From the NCBI GenBank assembly GCA_022559985.1, contig JAFJTR010000003.1, positions 62,001 to 126,000 on the forward strand: a DNA stretch of 64,000 nucleotides. The letters are read 5' to 3'. This document shows positions 1 to 12,088 of this stretch, piece after piece. A model generated the notes under the pieces. The model saw only the letters and a program-made list of their open reading frames with translations. It made no database searches and was not told where the DNA came from. How positions within the stretch are numbered: the first letter of the stretch is position 1; every line of letters begins with the position of its first letter. This DNA is from Parastagonospora avenae f. sp. tritici 18332-5. Taxonomy: Eukaryota; Ascomycota; Dothideomycetes; Pleosporales; Phaeosphaeriaceae. Both the position numbers and the translations under genes were made by a program.

Positions 1-564
1 GTCGACTAAAGATCACCGCAGATCGCGCTTGCAGGCGATTCGACTTGACCAAGAATCGTCAACCAGCGCATCGGTTTTGACGATTGAAAAGTGTGCTGTC
101 GCAGAGTGGACATGAAATTTGGCCGCTGGCGATTCGCAGGCGCGCGACACGCTAAAGCAACCACGCATCCCCCCGACATCCGGGCCGTGAAACCTACAAC
201 CACAGGCCATGTCTCTGCCATCACATGATGCCTGACATCATGCGCGACCTGTGCGCAGCCGGATGATGTATTTTCCGATCAGTATCGTGTCAATTCGCCG
301 AAGTCCGCATCGGACAATTTATACACTACGGACAAGAAAGCCTCAAGCATTGCGTTGGCACGTAGATTGCTTGGTACGTCCGCACACCGCTCGATGTTGA
401 GTCACTTCACGAGAACCGAGAGTCTTCAGATGGGTTTGTGATCACGATTTGAGCTTGCTCTAATTTATGTACATGGTGATGCTGAAGCGCCAAATATATT
501 TACAAGATAAGATTCCTCCAAAGGCGCATCCGAAGAGCTGTATCCTATAGCTCAACATGGCCTG
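1..564. other. Intergenic, no gene seen
   Basis: Only short overlapping open frames without recognisable protein character occur here. No RNA gene or repeat was noticed. It lies 3' of the minus-strand gene that follows. Confidence 0.5.
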
Positions 565-2451
565 TTACGACTCCATTGTTACGGGCAAGGGCGGCAGTTG
601 CTTATTTATCGCAAGATTCGGAACCGATCTCCGTGGCCTGACCTCGTTCGCGAGGCCTGTGATGCACGATCGTCTTATGCAGCCTTCTGATGGCATCGAC
701 TCATTCCATTTAGATCGGAGACTCTTGTTCGGTCCACTGGCAGGAAAAGGCTCGCTTTTCGATCTGAGATGTCCGCGAGCTTCCGTTGACTGCTTCGCAT
801 GGCGGTCCGCGTTTCCAGTGGATGCGTGCTTTGTCGATATCTCGCTCGTCCTGCCACTTCTTCGACCCTTTTTCCTGTCTCTGGGTCTCCTCGTTGCTTC
901 GGTACTTTGTGGAGTGCTGCGCATGGCATCGAGGATATGGCCCGGCAGAGACAAACTAGACTGAAGAGCCACTCCACTGTCAGGCTTCGGTGTCTGCTTT
1001 GAGCTCTGCACCTGTGACCTTTTCTTTGAAGAGTTGGAAGTCCTCCACGAGTTTGTTTTGCTACTCTTGCTGGATGCGGTCAGGTCGAGATGTAGATTGT
1101 ATATATTCCTCGAACGCCGCATGTTCTCGCCAAAACTTTTCGGGAACCCGTTGCTCAGTCTCTGCATAAGTCGAAGTGGATTTCTTTCTGGAATAGGAGG
1201 CGCCGATCCGATCTCCTTGTTGACTACGAGCGGTCTGGGCCTCCACCATGCATGGTCCGGCTCCACTGAGTCTTCGCCAGCGTTTGAGTAGACTGATGAG
1301 CCCCAGGAGAATCTAGATACTTGTGCCCGCGATAGAGTGTATGTCCAGTCCATTTCATCCGACAAGATGTTCAGTCCTGGCTCTTTCGCGTCGTTGGAGA
1401 CGCTGTAGAAGCTCCCAAATCTGCCTGCCATGTCTTTTGGCAGTAGTTCGCGCATTGATTCAGCTGGCGTCAAATGCTTTGCGACGAGCTCGTCCGAGTT
1501 GCTGTGTCCACTGTCGGAAGATTGGTATTCTCGGTCCAGTTCTGGCAGTGAGTCGAGTGCCTGCAAGCCTTCCAAGTCTTGGTTGTATTTCAAATTTGGG
1601 CTGGTTGCGAAGGTATCTCTCTCGAATTCTTCTTGTACCGATAAGGTACTGTCGCGGAGATTCTGAGTATTCTCTCCATGATAAGCTCGATTTCGTACAC
1701 TAAAGTCGCGGTGTAGAGACGTTCCAGGGTCGAGCCATTCAAGATCTGATCGGAGGTCCACCATTGTCGCTCCCAGCTCAGGTGCCATATTGTCGTTCAT
1801 ATTGCGTTGCACAACGAATTCGTTTTTGGTCGTTGCAAAGTTCCCTGGCGCAATATATGTAGTCCGCCGCTTAGTTGGGTCTTTCGGAGTTGGTGCACTG
1901 CGGCGATGCGCGACGGCCGTTTCAAGGCGCCGATTGCTTACAACACCGACTCCGCCGTCTTGGTGCGCAAGGCCACGTTTATGCGCAACAACATCATCGC
2001 TGGTTGCCTGGCTGTTGTCAGGCGCTCCGCCGCGAGAAAGATTTTCATGGCCAGATGTCTCTGGCTGACGCCCGAGGTTGATGATGCAGCTGACTACCCT
2101 CAAGGCTTTCCCCTGAACGCCATGATCGGGCGTGGCTGACTGCGCCGCCGTGGTCGCCTCGCAAATACACTTCAAAGACCCCCCGTCTCCCTCAAGATTC
2201 CTGCCTCTCCGCAGGTGCTGCAACTTGTGGATGAAGCTATCTCGTAAGTGTGGTGTGCTGTATACTTGTCGCACGGTCCCTGTTCGTGGAGTAAAGCCGA
2301 ATCTCATTGAGCGCCGTTTATCGAAAACCTGGCCTGTTTCGTTTCTTTTCCTGTCTTTAAGCATTATGCATGCGCGACATCGTCCCGGCAAACACATTAG
2401 CTCACTTCTAGTTGAGTGTGAAGATCCGGGAGCCTCTTCCAGAGCCTCCAT
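565..2451 (-). CDS. Uncharacterised disordered protein
   Basis: I do not recognise this protein. The frame is open for about 700 codons; the first ATG is at 2451, which gives 628 residues, and several later ATGs are possible starts (for example the MNDNMAPEL segment about a third of the way in). The sequence is polar and low in hydrophobic residues, rich in Ser, Arg, Lys and Pro, with no transmembrane segment or enzyme motif visible. The second half has Ser/Lys-rich tracts and a basic Arg/Lys stretch (RRPRDRKKGRRSGR), and the C-terminus ends in a Pro-rich tail (KQLPPLPVTMES). The acidic/Ser middle resembles the disordered scaffold-like proteins common in ascomycetes. The N-terminal part could be 5' leader or contain undetected introns. 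Existence of the gene is likely from frame length; function is unknown. Confidence 0.5.
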   Translation of the reverse strand: MEALEEAPGSSHSTRSELMCLPGRCRACIMLKDRKRNETGQVFDKRRSMRFGFTPRTGTVRQVYSTPHLRDSFIHKLQHLRRGRNLEGDGGSLKCICEATTAAQSATPDHGVQGKALRVVSCIINLGRQPETSGHENLSRGGAPDNSQATSDDVVAHKRGLAHQDGGVGVVSNRRLETAVAHRRSAPTPKDPTKRRTTYIAPGNFATTKNEFVVQRNMNDNMAPELGATMVDLRSDLEWLDPGTSLHRDFSVRNRAYHGENTQNLRDSTLSVQEEFERDTFATSPNLKYNQDLEGLQALDSLPELDREYQSSDSGHSNSDELVAKHLTPAESMRELLPKDMAGRFGSFYSVSNDAKEPGLNILSDEMDWTYTLSRAQVSRFSWGSSVYSNAGEDSVEPDHAWWRPRPLVVNKEIGSAPPIPERNPLRLMQRLSNGFPKSFGENMRRSRNIYNLHLDLTASSKSSKTNSWRTSNSSKKRSQVQSSKQTPKPDSGVALQSSLSLPGHILDAMRSTPQSTEATRRPRDRKKGRRSGRTSEISTKHASTGNADRHAKQSTEARGHLRSKSEPFPASGPNKSLRSKWNESMPSEGCIRRSCITGLANEVRPRRSVPNLAINKQLPPLPVTMES

Positions 2452-2884
2452 CGCGAGACCAAGACCACTCCACTCGGCCAAATGTCTCAAGAGCCTGTTC
2501 CAACACCGTCGTAAATAGCACGTGTGGAGATCGTCAGACGAACGTCGTAAATGTGTGAGTGTGGCGTTGTAGTGTGAGTATATCTTTGCCGCGCTCCTGC
2601 TGTTCACACAACGTAAGTCCCCGAAGAGCGTGAAATAGTACCCGGGCACGGGCAGGATCACGAACAGTCACATAGCCGGCGCAGTCATGAATGTTGGTCA
2701 CATTCTTGCAGTCATGGCGCGTTTGTGCGACACGTCCTCACACCTCACACATTCTTCACAGCGGACTATCGAGTTAATTGCTTGGCTTCAGTGATGTATG
2801 TTGATTGTTACACGGATAAAAGTTCGAGTCCATGGCCAATCATATTTGAGTCATGTGTCTCAGTTACGCCGCTCGGTCCGTGCC

Positions 2885-3118
2885 TTACACATCTTCCATG
2901 TCCGCGTCGTTCCTAGCTGGGTCTGCCTTGGTCTTGGAGTTGCGAATTATGAGCTTAGACAAGTCGTCTGACATCTCGCGATCCTTCCATTGGAGCAAGA
3001 CTGCGACTCTCGGCGATGCTTCCTTGATCTTCTGTCCGGGCGTCTGTTGGTTTGTCCCGCCCCAATCGTGTTTCCTGCTGGCTTCCATAGTTGTTGGATG
3101 ATTCAACAATTCAGACAT
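2885..3118 (-). CDS. Possible small hypothetical protein (77 aa)
   Basis: A 77-residue polar, charged frame starts at an ATG at 3118 and remains open upstream without another ATG, so an upstream exon is possible. It has no signal peptide, membrane segment or recognised motif. It is included because the composition (KIKEAS, QWKDREMSDDL, acidic C-terminus DADMEDV) looks protein-like. It could equally be a chance frame. Confidence 0.25.
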   Translation of the reverse strand: MSELLNHPTTMEASRKHDWGGTNQQTPGQKIKEASPRVAVLLQWKDREMSDDLSKLIIRNSKTKADPARNDADMEDV

Positions 3119-5282
3119 TGCGATATGCCGACTGCCCGGATGATGGTGTTGAGGATCGCTCCAAGTTGAGTAAGTGCGTTTGAATCTTTGCTCAGATGTG
3201 GTACGCTGGTTGCATGCAAGGGAGAGTGGAGTTGTCAGGCTGTCAGTGTGTTTTATAGTCACAGACCAACATTCACAATATCGGCTAAATCTGAGACTAG
3301 TCTCATACTAGCAACTCGATCCCACTTGTTTGCTATGCACGCAAACTACATGTCATTGTCTGCACTACGAGGGCCCGCGCCTCGAATAGGCTGAAGTTCT
3401 TGATACCGTACTGCTTGATTGTATTACTATTCTGAAAATGAATATGAGGGAGAGGGGTGAAAGGGGTATATGTTGCCATGCCAAAAACGCCGTATCTATA
3501 CACTTTCCAAGAGTCTGCGATCTGCGCACAGCGGTGTTGACATCGGAACAAATGGCTCTTTCTTGTTGCTAAAGCTCCCAATGCGGCGCGGCACTGATCG
3601 CAACGTCCGGAGCATCTCCCATGTCAGAGATAATGTGAACTGTTCCATGGTTCGTCTGATATGGTATCCTTAGCGTAGGTTCCGTTCCGCGAAGATGTGA
3701 CGATCATGCTGTAATGATATTTGCTTCTTTCAGATCAATAGAAGATCTCCACCCCTGCCAATACGGACACTTCCCTCCGCCTCTTTTTTAGCTCCCAGTC
3801 CGTTTATTTGAGCATTTTCTGCCACATACAGCCACTGCATAGACCCTGACTGCGGTTGACGACTTTATGCTCTCTTTGAGTTTCTGGGCAGGGATGCCCC
3901 AATCGTAGTTTCTCGGCTTCGTCACAGATCCGTAATATAGGGCCGTTGTCCTTCTGCGGCTGTGGTATCCAGTGGTTGCAAACATGGATTGTGTAAATGA
4001 TATAGCACATCGTCAAATGAAAGCCGGTGGCGTCCTATTTCGCCTATATGTGCTTTTTGTTGTCGATGCGCTTTGCAAGAGCTTTCCTTGACAAGAGCTC
4101 CCGCAACGGCGTATGCTCAGGTAGTTTGCGGGTTTGGTGGTGATGTCGTGTATTCGCGAGGAACGGACACGTTGATTTTACGATTCCTCGATAGCCGGAT
4201 TTGAGATTCTGGACGATCTTCGCGGGGCTCCTGGTGTTCCGTCTGATGGCGTGGCTCTTTTTTGATGGATTATACTCTGCGACTCAACCCAGACCTTTCA
4301 CGACCTCCTCGTTCTCCGCACAAATTCGTGGAATCGTGTTATCTCATAACAGTTAACCTCCTTATCGCTCTAGACAATGAAACTGGTGGTGTCCAGAATC
4401 GTTATAGCGATTAGTCCCTTGAGTAGCGACCATAAAAAAGTGGTGGTTTAATTATCGCGCAAAAGCGACTAACTCGAAGCCAGGTGAACGGCGAGCGCGA
4501 GGAGAATGGTGATGGAGAGAAGAAACAAGAAATCCCGCGCACTTTCAAGAAACTTTGAACCGTTTGCCGTTCCGCAAAAAGCAAGTGCACTGGAACGCAA
4601 GTGCCTTGTTGCACCGGCATCCTCGTCAATCGACCCTTGCTCCCGATATCCTCCCTGCCTCCTGTTCGATCCGTCACAAGGTTTGCGGTCTTCTGTTGGA
4701 AAGGAAGAGTGTCAAGGGATGCAAACTACGTACCACGGGCATGGGTCGCAGCGAATGTCGTACAGCTAGGGCTGACCCTTCAAGGCCCTGCCGTAGAAAG
4801 TCATCGTAATCGTTGACGGCTCAGTTTCCGTCAATGTCGCTCGAATTGTAATTGCATTGGATGTGATGATGAGTTGAACATACATGGGATGTAACGGCGG
4901 CTGAAGGAGTGAAAGTGACGGGAGACAACGTGGGGACGATTGCTCGGTGTCCCTTACCGAGCGATCGGCGCCAATACCTTTTCGTACATGTATGCGTAAC
5001 TGCTAATTGCATTGCCCGCTCCCGTGCGCCACACAGTCGGGTATCATGCAGTTGATTTGAAAAGAGAATAGCATGTTGTGAAGATGCTAGGCGTCCACGC
5101 TGCGGTTGTAGGTTGTTTCAGACTTTCTTATCGAGTCTATAGCGCAATAGTACAACTTTATGATACTCAACCGTGATTGCTTAGATTCTACTTCTACATT
5201 CTTTAAAATCGCTGCGCTATGCATGTGCGTCGAAAGGCTCTCCGGTAACAGGCGGTGAACGATGGCTACCTACATTGCTACG
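3119..5282. other. Intergenic region, about 2.2 kb
   Basis: No convincing coding frame, RNA gene or repeat was seen on either strand. Small frames at 3333-3581, 4411-4677 and 4506-4816 overlap each other in different frames and lack protein-like composition. The right end contains the 3' region of the alpha/beta hydrolase gene. Confidence 0.45.
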
Positions 5283-7666
5283 TTACACAACTCCGTCGCC
5301 ACCAAGACCTCCAGTAAGTCCTTTCATTCTCCTTCCTAAAAGATCATCGTCACTGGCCAAGCTCACGAGACTTTTTCTCCTACCGCGGTCACTGTTCCTG
5401 ATTCTGCCTCTGCCTCTGGCGTGACCACTAGCTCCATCATTTGCGTTCGCGCCAGTCGCACCCTTGGGAGGACTTCTCGTCTTCCCTTTCGAAAGCACGG
5501 TCATTTCCAGTGGTCTGTCTTCGTCAGCAGACGACGCAGTACCGGAGCGGTGATGATGGCGTGCCCGCTGCGAAGAGGCGAGATTGTTCACTGCCTCTGC
5601 GAGGCCAACTGTTGCGCCCGAACCAAAGTAGTCCGAGTTCCGGCGATTGAGGTGCTGAGTGTCCAAGGGGGTGATAAGATCATCGAAGGCATCTCTTTGC
5701 TGTCGCTCTTCAAAGGCCTCTTGCATCCACTTTGCGCATCTGAAAATGTATTTCCACCCTTCCGGGAAGACAGAGACGAATTGAAGGAATCCGTGCGAGA
5801 TGCCTGGTATCAGATCAATGTTCACCCAATCCTCTTCTCTAAAAGTGCCCCTCGCCCAATCCAGCCCTAACTCTCGCGCTGTGACCCATTCTGCCCGCTT
5901 TGCTTGTCTCAGCCTGCCTGCAAAAATGACCGTATCATCAACGAGAGGGTCACGCTCGCCTGTCAGCATCCACGTCCGAGGAAACTTGGCCAACAAACTC
6001 TCAGGAGCTAGAAGGGGTGAAAGAAGGAAATCAGTGCTAAAGTCCGGACGATGATGCGGTCCGATGTACAGAATGATCATGGCACGCATCATCTCTGGAG
6101 TCAGAATACGATCGTTGAAATATGAAATCATACTCGATGTAGCGAGACGAGTCTTGATTGCTGTAGCAGGCGGTGCCGGAAGCGCTTCCTGTGGTACGCC
6201 TGGTGTTGGCGGCTGGGTTACACTTGGAGTGGGCGGCATTCCATTGAACGCAGGTGTTATTTGGTCAGGCGTCTGAGTCGTCTGACCATCATTCGCCATC
6301 GTAGTGTCAATATGAGGAAGAGAGCTGCTATCTTTTCCGGTATGAGCTGCTGAGAGCTTGATCATTGTCTGAGGAGAGGTGAGGACGCGCTCGCTCATCG
6401 GTTTGGAGCTATTGGACACCCGATTGATCTTGTTGGAGCCTTCGTCTTCGCTATCTGAATTATCAGAGACACCGGGAGTATTTGGTGCAAGATGCCGATA
6501 GTCATCGCTCTTGTGTCGCAGAATTGGTTTGTTGGTCTTCCTTACTCTGCGATCGCGGATGAGAGCCATTTGATCGTCTGTCATCCAGTTGCCTATGTTC
6601 ATATCGAGCGCCGGGTAGATTAAGACTACACCGGCTGGGGGTGGCATTGCGTGTTCGCCTTGCCATCGTCTTGTAGCTGTCGAGCCGCTCTGAAGAATCA
6701 TGAGTACCATAGCTACGGCAAGATTGCCACCAGCCGAGTCACCAGATACGACGATCTTCGGTTCTTGTTCTCCTGAGAGCCCCATACATCTTCCCCGAGA
6801 AGCAACGATAGTGTGATAGACATCGTAGCACTCGTTTAGTGCGTAAGGATATGGAAACTCTGGCGCTTTCCTGTAATCCAGACTCAGGACCGGCAATCCA
6901 CTTCTTCCGGCCCATCCCATAAGCTTATCATCATGGTTCCTGGGGTCCATAGCGACAAAGCCACCGCCAGGAATGTCCAAGACAACCTTGTCGTGTTTCT
7001 TCAGGGCGCTCACTGGCCCGTTGAAATAGAGCCATCCTATCACTGGCTCTTTGTATGAGCTTGCCTGCGGCCTAGGTATGCGGATCTTACGCGGCGGATA
7101 CCACATGAGCCGCGGGCGCATAAGGTTTGTCAAACCGGCTAGGTATGGTGTTGTGCCTTTGTTCCACGCCACGCGTAAGTGGTCGACTGTGAGCGTGGCT
7201 CTGATCTTCCTGACCTTTTCGTCTGCCTGCTCAGCGCAGATCATGTAGTATACACTGAAGATGACGCTCATGATGTCCCTGACGCCCTTCCTTTTGATGC
7301 GCATGGCAGACCAAAAGCCAGCGTCCAGCGCTGTTGTGACCCATGTTGCACGGAAGTATGAGCGCGAATATAGATTTGCAAGCGGTTCGGGACATTCGAG
7401 ACCGAGGAGTTTGCCGAAGTTACGGGCAACATAGAGGTATATGAGCGTTATGAGGACGGATTGCCAGACAGTGAGCTTCTGGGACAGAAGGGCAGAGATT
7501 CGGCGGAGGATTGGCGGGCCGTGACGGTCACCCCTAGGCTTACATTAGCACTATGGTGGTGATGGGTTAAGCACGCTCTACAAACTCACCTATAGAGATA
7601 GAAAGACCAGAAAGACACAACTGCCAGCACTTGTATCTTACGGAACTGGACCGAGGGTCGGCCCAT
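5283..7666 (-). CDS. Alpha/beta hydrolase, hormone-sensitive-lipase-like, membrane-anchored
   Basis: Two exons (7666-7590 and 7533-5283) joined by a 56-nt intron (GTGAGT donor, GCTAAT branch, CCTAG acceptor) give 775 residues. The N-terminus has two hydrophobic segments (VLAVVSFWSFYLY; VWQSVLITLIYLYVA), so the enzyme is probably membrane-associated. The catalytic serine motif GDSAGG is at residues 290-295 (Ser292). An oxyanion-type GGGF precedes it, but the usual HGGG histidine is replaced (DIPGGGF). An Asp candidate lies in GERDPLVDD and the His in SHGF. A disordered Ser/Pro/Thr-rich insertion of roughly 150 residues sits between the core strands and the lid region, and the C-terminus is a basic disordered tail. 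The fold fits an esterase or lipase acting on a hydrophobic ester; the substrate is unknown. Family assignment is secure, intron structure well supported. Confidence 0.85.
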
Positions 7667-9880
7667 AACATGATCTATCATGATTGCTGGTGTAGAGTAC
7701 CCTCTGTTCTTCGTGCCTGAGGCTGTTCCTTTGCTACCATGAGGTTATGTTCTACGTTCGCTGGTGTCCGCGTGAACGCCGGTTTGCGTCATGAAAGGCA
7801 ACCAGCCGAGACAATGACCACGGTTGGGAGACAAAGTCAAATACGGGCAATCAGCGTTACAGCAGAAGACTTCAAGAGATGTCGGAGGTTGGTCGTACTC
7901 CGCCATGCTTCTGAATATGGCTCAAAGCCGTGGTCAAGCGCATCGCATTACCCACGAATGTGCTGTGGTTGGCTGGGCGTGCAGCATGTGACAGACGGTG
8001 AAAGACCATGCGTCACTCGTGAGCATGTGAAAGCCGGGCTTCAGCCGCAATGACATCGCATCGCCTCGGCTTTGATGTCCGTGCGCATTCCTCAGTCAGG
8101 ACTGACACTCGCGAAAGCTGCCAACAACAAAACAGCCCGTGACTGTGTGGAGACAGCGAATACAGACCCTCCCTCCAAAGGTAGCAGATGTGCTTTGAAG
8201 ATGATAGTACCTAGCAACATCCGACGCATCCCCTCTTCGCAATGACACAGTCGACTTACAGAACATCTTGTGGTTCAAAATGGTTCATCTCGGCTTTGTT
8301 ACCCAAAATGATGGAAAGAAACCTGGTGGGAAGGTCGGCACTTGTCACCAGACGATGGTTGGGGGTTGGGCGGGCAGTGCAGTGCAGCGCAGAGCGACAG
8401 GGAGAATGATCGAGCTCGCAGACATGCTAAAGAGACACCTTAGACTGTGGCGTATATTTTCATTTGCTTATTATCGTTGTGCTTTTCGCGGCGACACACG
8501 GCAGATACGGATCTTCAGATCCAGGCCGTCTGCGACGCCTTTCCGTCTGCAGCTACTAAAGCCTGTTTCAGGACTGTAGTTCGATTACAATCTTCTTATC
8601 GATACTGGACCGATGTTTAATTACTCTGCATGTACTAAGCGCTCGTATATCGATGAAGAGGCGATGCGCAGAGGCCTGACTTCCGACCGTTTCTCCTCGG
8701 GTACCCGACGTCCAGGGACCAGGTTACCCAGAAGCAAAACTGAGAGCTGTCACGGTGTCCATAAAATTGCCGCTGCGAAGACACTGGCTCCCAACTTTGA
8801 CATGACATCTGCTGGATGCAGCTGTGACCCCCAAAATTGCAGGTTGTGATACGGCGTACCACCACTGCACCAAATTTGAGCCACAACCTTTCAAAATCAT
8901 TTACTCCAAATAGGTAGACATAAAGACACGGTAGTAACTGTCATAGTTCTCCTGCATTTACAGAAGCTGTCAGCAATAGCTTACATATCTCCTGGCGAAG
9001 ATCTGGTTCGTCTGACGGGAACATATCTGCCCTATCTGAGTACTATTATTCTACGCGACCCAGTGTTGAGGGACTGCAGCGCTGCACCGGGATTAATCCT
9101 GCAGCGGCCAGAATTAGGTGTTTCGGACTCCAAATAGCCTTTTCATCGGTACGATAATCTCAGGGAGTGGGGCAGCGTTGTTTCGAGATCAGCCACTCGT
9201 TTCTCGCGTGTGCTGATCGCATCGTTTAGCGCCCCGGGCGAACGCCAGGTACCCGCAGCCCATTTCGGTCCTATCGATTCCTCATCATTCTCTGAGCTGT
9301 CGAACAAACGAAACAACAGTGCGGGCGGTTGCGCTGTTTCGTTTCACGCCGGTATGTGACAGTGGGCTATAGGCCTTGGTTACCTGTGGGCTACCGCCTC
9401 AATGAATCGAGCAAACGACGGAGTCCTTCAGCATGCCCCTGACTAAGATCCGACTCCATCCTTTAACAGCGCGCGGCTCGACCTGGCTCAGATCCCGCTT
9501 ACGCCGCCCCCCAAAAGGCGCTGCAGCTAATCAGTATACGGAAATGTGGCAAGCCCAATTATCTCGTTTCGATAATGGTGCATCCTGCACATGGCCTGGG
9601 TCAAGCCCACGTAATTTTGTGACTGCAGTAGCGCCCAGTACACATCACCAGGGCCGACTCCTACTTATAACGGACCTTACAACCTTCGCTCAGCTCTGCA
9701 AAACGCTTGTCGACTTTTTGGTACAGGAATACCTTTCATTCTTTCAGGTTTTTTGTACATACACTCCTTTTTGATAGAGTCCGAGACTCAATTCCCTTCT
9801 TTACATTCTCCACACCTATCGATTGATCTGCGACTCACTCCGCATACTACCTAAGCATCAGCTTCTTCAAGAAAATCACC
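7667..9880. other. Intergenic region, about 2.2 kb
   Basis: This lies between the divergently transcribed alpha/beta hydrolase and DUF1996 genes, so it holds both promoters. No coding frame with protein-like composition, RNA gene or long repeat was recognised. The 150 bp before the DUF1996 start is C/T-rich, as in many fungal promoters. Confidence 0.45.
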
Positions 9881-11467
9881 ATGCTTATCAACTTTGTCGC
9901 CCTCACAGCTGGCTTGGCCAGCACCGCCTCTGCATTCACATGCACGGGCAACTACTTCAGCTTCTTCAACCGCGGTGGAGATGCCATGACCTACCAGCGT
10001 CTTGATCCAATCCTTCAGCCTGGTACGCAGGGCACCCACATGCACTCCTTCGACGGAGGCAACGTCCTATCCTCCTCGATGGGTTTCGCCGATACGCAAG
10101 ACGCAACATGTACCACTGCTCGTATCAAGACGGATAAGAGCTTGTACTGGCGCCCCACACTCTACTGGAATGGCAACGGAACCGGGTTCCACCGTGTACC
10201 AGAGCAGTCCACAAAGATCTACTACAAGTACGGCGATGGAGACAAGTGGGCCAACGTCACTGAGTTCCCTGGGCAATTCAACATGATTGCTGGAGTTCCC
10301 GAGAAGCGCGCCGATGGTGACAACCCAGCCGGTGTGCGCTGGGGATGTCACAACCCCGACGGCCGCAGTGATAAGATCTTCTCCAACGGGTTCCCTACAG
10401 GCTTCCAATCTTGCGACTATGGCTTCGCTTCTGAAGTCACGTTTGCCAGCTGCTGGAACGGAAAGCCACTCGATCCCGAGAACCCCAACGCCCACATGGC
10501 ATACCCTACCAACGGTGGCGGCGTCGGCGTCGAAAACTGTCCCACGACTCATCGAGCCGCGCGCTTCCCTACCGTCTTCATCGAATTCTGGTACGACATC
10601 TCCTCGTTCAACAAGCAGTACGGAGCCACCGATAACCCATGGGTATTGTCCAACGGCGACCCCACTGGATACAGCTTCCACGCCGACTTTCTGAACGGCT
10701 GGGAGAAGGGCGTCCTTGCAAAGGCTACTGCTGAGACTGGCGGTTGCAACTGCGGTTGCGGCTGCGGTCAAGAGGAGATGGAGCAGTGCTTCGGTGCAGA
10801 GAACGTCAACAAGAATGAGGACACTGCTTGGGCCAAGTGCAGCTTGGAGAACGTCGGTGGCGAGTCTGCAGCGGTCGTTGAGAAACTCCCCGGCTGCAAC
10901 CCCATCCAGGCTGGCCCAGGTCCTGCCACTAAAGCATCCGGAGCTGGCTGTGATGCGACCGATCTTCCTGCCTCAGGCGGCGCCAAGTCCTCTGCTTCTC
11001 CGTATGCTGCTGCCAGCATGGCATCTGTTACATCGTCCGCTAACGTTGCTCCCTCTGCGTCCTCTTCCAAGGCCGTGAACGACGATGCCAACACCACGGT
11101 CTCATTGAGCATCAGTCTCGGCAACAAGGGCCTGTCAGGCGCTCCAGCTGCCACTCCAGTTTCTTCTCCGGAACAGCAATATGGCAATGCACCATCTGTC
11201 CCATCTGCGCCTGCCAAGCCTGACACTCCTACTGGCTCTGAGCTGCCCTCTCTGTCGCTCGCCACCACTCCAGCTGCCAGCAAGCCCACTGGTAGTGCCA
11301 ATGGAGACTGCAAAGCTCCCGTCTACGTCACTCTCACTCCCACTGTCTATGTCACCGCCGGGTCAAACGCTACTTCTTGCGGTATGGGCACGGTCACCAA
11401 GACCATGACGGAGACTGCTACCGTCACTGTGGCTGCGGCTAGCGGTATCCAGTACGACTCGTACTAA
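9881..11467 (+). CDS. Secreted DUF1996 protein with Ser/Thr-rich tail
   Basis: A single-exon gene of 528 residues. The first 18 residues form a signal peptide (MLINFVALTAGLASTASA, cleavage after ASA). Residues about 20-280 match the fungal DUF1996 family: conserved features include FNRGGDAM, GTQGTHMHSFDGG near the N-terminus, CWNGKPLD in the middle and the FIEFWYDIS / HADFLNGW blocks near the domain end. The region just after is a dense Cys/Gly cluster (residues about 287-295, GGCNCGCGC), then a Cys pair region, and from about 340 a Ser/Thr/Pro/Ala-rich stalk likely to be O-glycosylated, ending in a YVTLTPTVYVT segment. There is no clear C-terminal GPI hydrophobic tail, so a secreted or wall-associated role is expected. 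The family has no established enzymatic function here. The start has a good context (AAAATCACCATG). Confidence 0.88.
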   Translation: MLINFVALTAGLASTASAFTCTGNYFSFFNRGGDAMTYQRLDPILQPGTQGTHMHSFDGGNVLSSSMGFADTQDATCTTARIKTDKSLYWRPTLYWNGNGTGFHRVPEQSTKIYYKYGDGDKWANVTEFPGQFNMIAGVPEKRADGDNPAGVRWGCHNPDGRSDKIFSNGFPTGFQSCDYGFASEVTFASCWNGKPLDPENPNAHMAYPTNGGGVGVENCPTTHRAARFPTVFIEFWYDISSFNKQYGATDNPWVLSNGDPTGYSFHADFLNGWEKGVLAKATAETGGCNCGCGCGQEEMEQCFGAENVNKNEDTAWAKCSLENVGGESAAVVEKLPGCNPIQAGPGPATKASGAGCDATDLPASGGAKSSASPYAAASMASVTSSANVAPSASSSKAVNDDANTTVSLSISLGNKGLSGAPAATPVSSPEQQYGNAPSVPSAPAKPDTPTGSELPSLSLATTPAASKPTGSANGDCKAPVYVTLTPTVYVTAGSNATSCGMGTVTKTMTETATVTVAAASGIQYDSY

Positions 11468-12088
11468 ACACTGCCACGCAAGAATGTGTTGCTGGTGCCG
11501 GGCTTGACGTATCGTAACGATTTTTTTAGGTTGGATCTGTCAAAAGTGTCTAGATGGGAGGTGCCTTATGTTCTGAAGTATATATTTACGAATTCATAAA
11601 CAAGTCCTGACTACGGGTATTTTACCGTGCAACATCGTTGTGTCAACGTGTCAGACCCTTCAATGTGATGTTCTTGTCTTCCGACATCGGCGAGATTCTG
11701 GATTAGCTGAATGAGCTCGCATGCTCTTCCGACCATAAATGGCTAGTCATGAAGTACCAAGAACGTCTCCAGGGATTTTCAGACTGTAAACCGATATATC
11801 TCGAGGTCATGGAGCAATTCAGGCTACAGCGAAAGTGGCTGATCAAGCAGCACAAGACTACCCTTAGATAATCATGAGGTAGGTACACAGTGAGGGAATG
11901 GTCGAATAGCGAGTCAGAGGAAGTCAAGTTCGAATCAAAAACTGTTCATTTGCATTCAACGCGCCTCTCGGAGTGCATCAGCCATCACATGCGCAGACCT
12001 CTTGGTCACAATCGCATTGCCTCCATCTTCATGAGTCATATATACATAGCATAACCATTCCGCATCCGTTGCATTCCAGCGCAACCGT
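11468..12088. other. Convergent 3' intergenic region
   Basis: This separates the 3' ends of the DUF1996 gene (plus) and the MFS gene (minus). Only 3' UTR-like AT-rich sequence was seen; no gene. Confidence 0.5.

Noticed and set aside
10067..10771. Long antisense frame (234 codons) over the DUF1996 gene
   Set aside because: The plus-strand protein has clear domain motifs and a signal peptide; the antisense frame is a composition shadow of GC-rich coding sequence.
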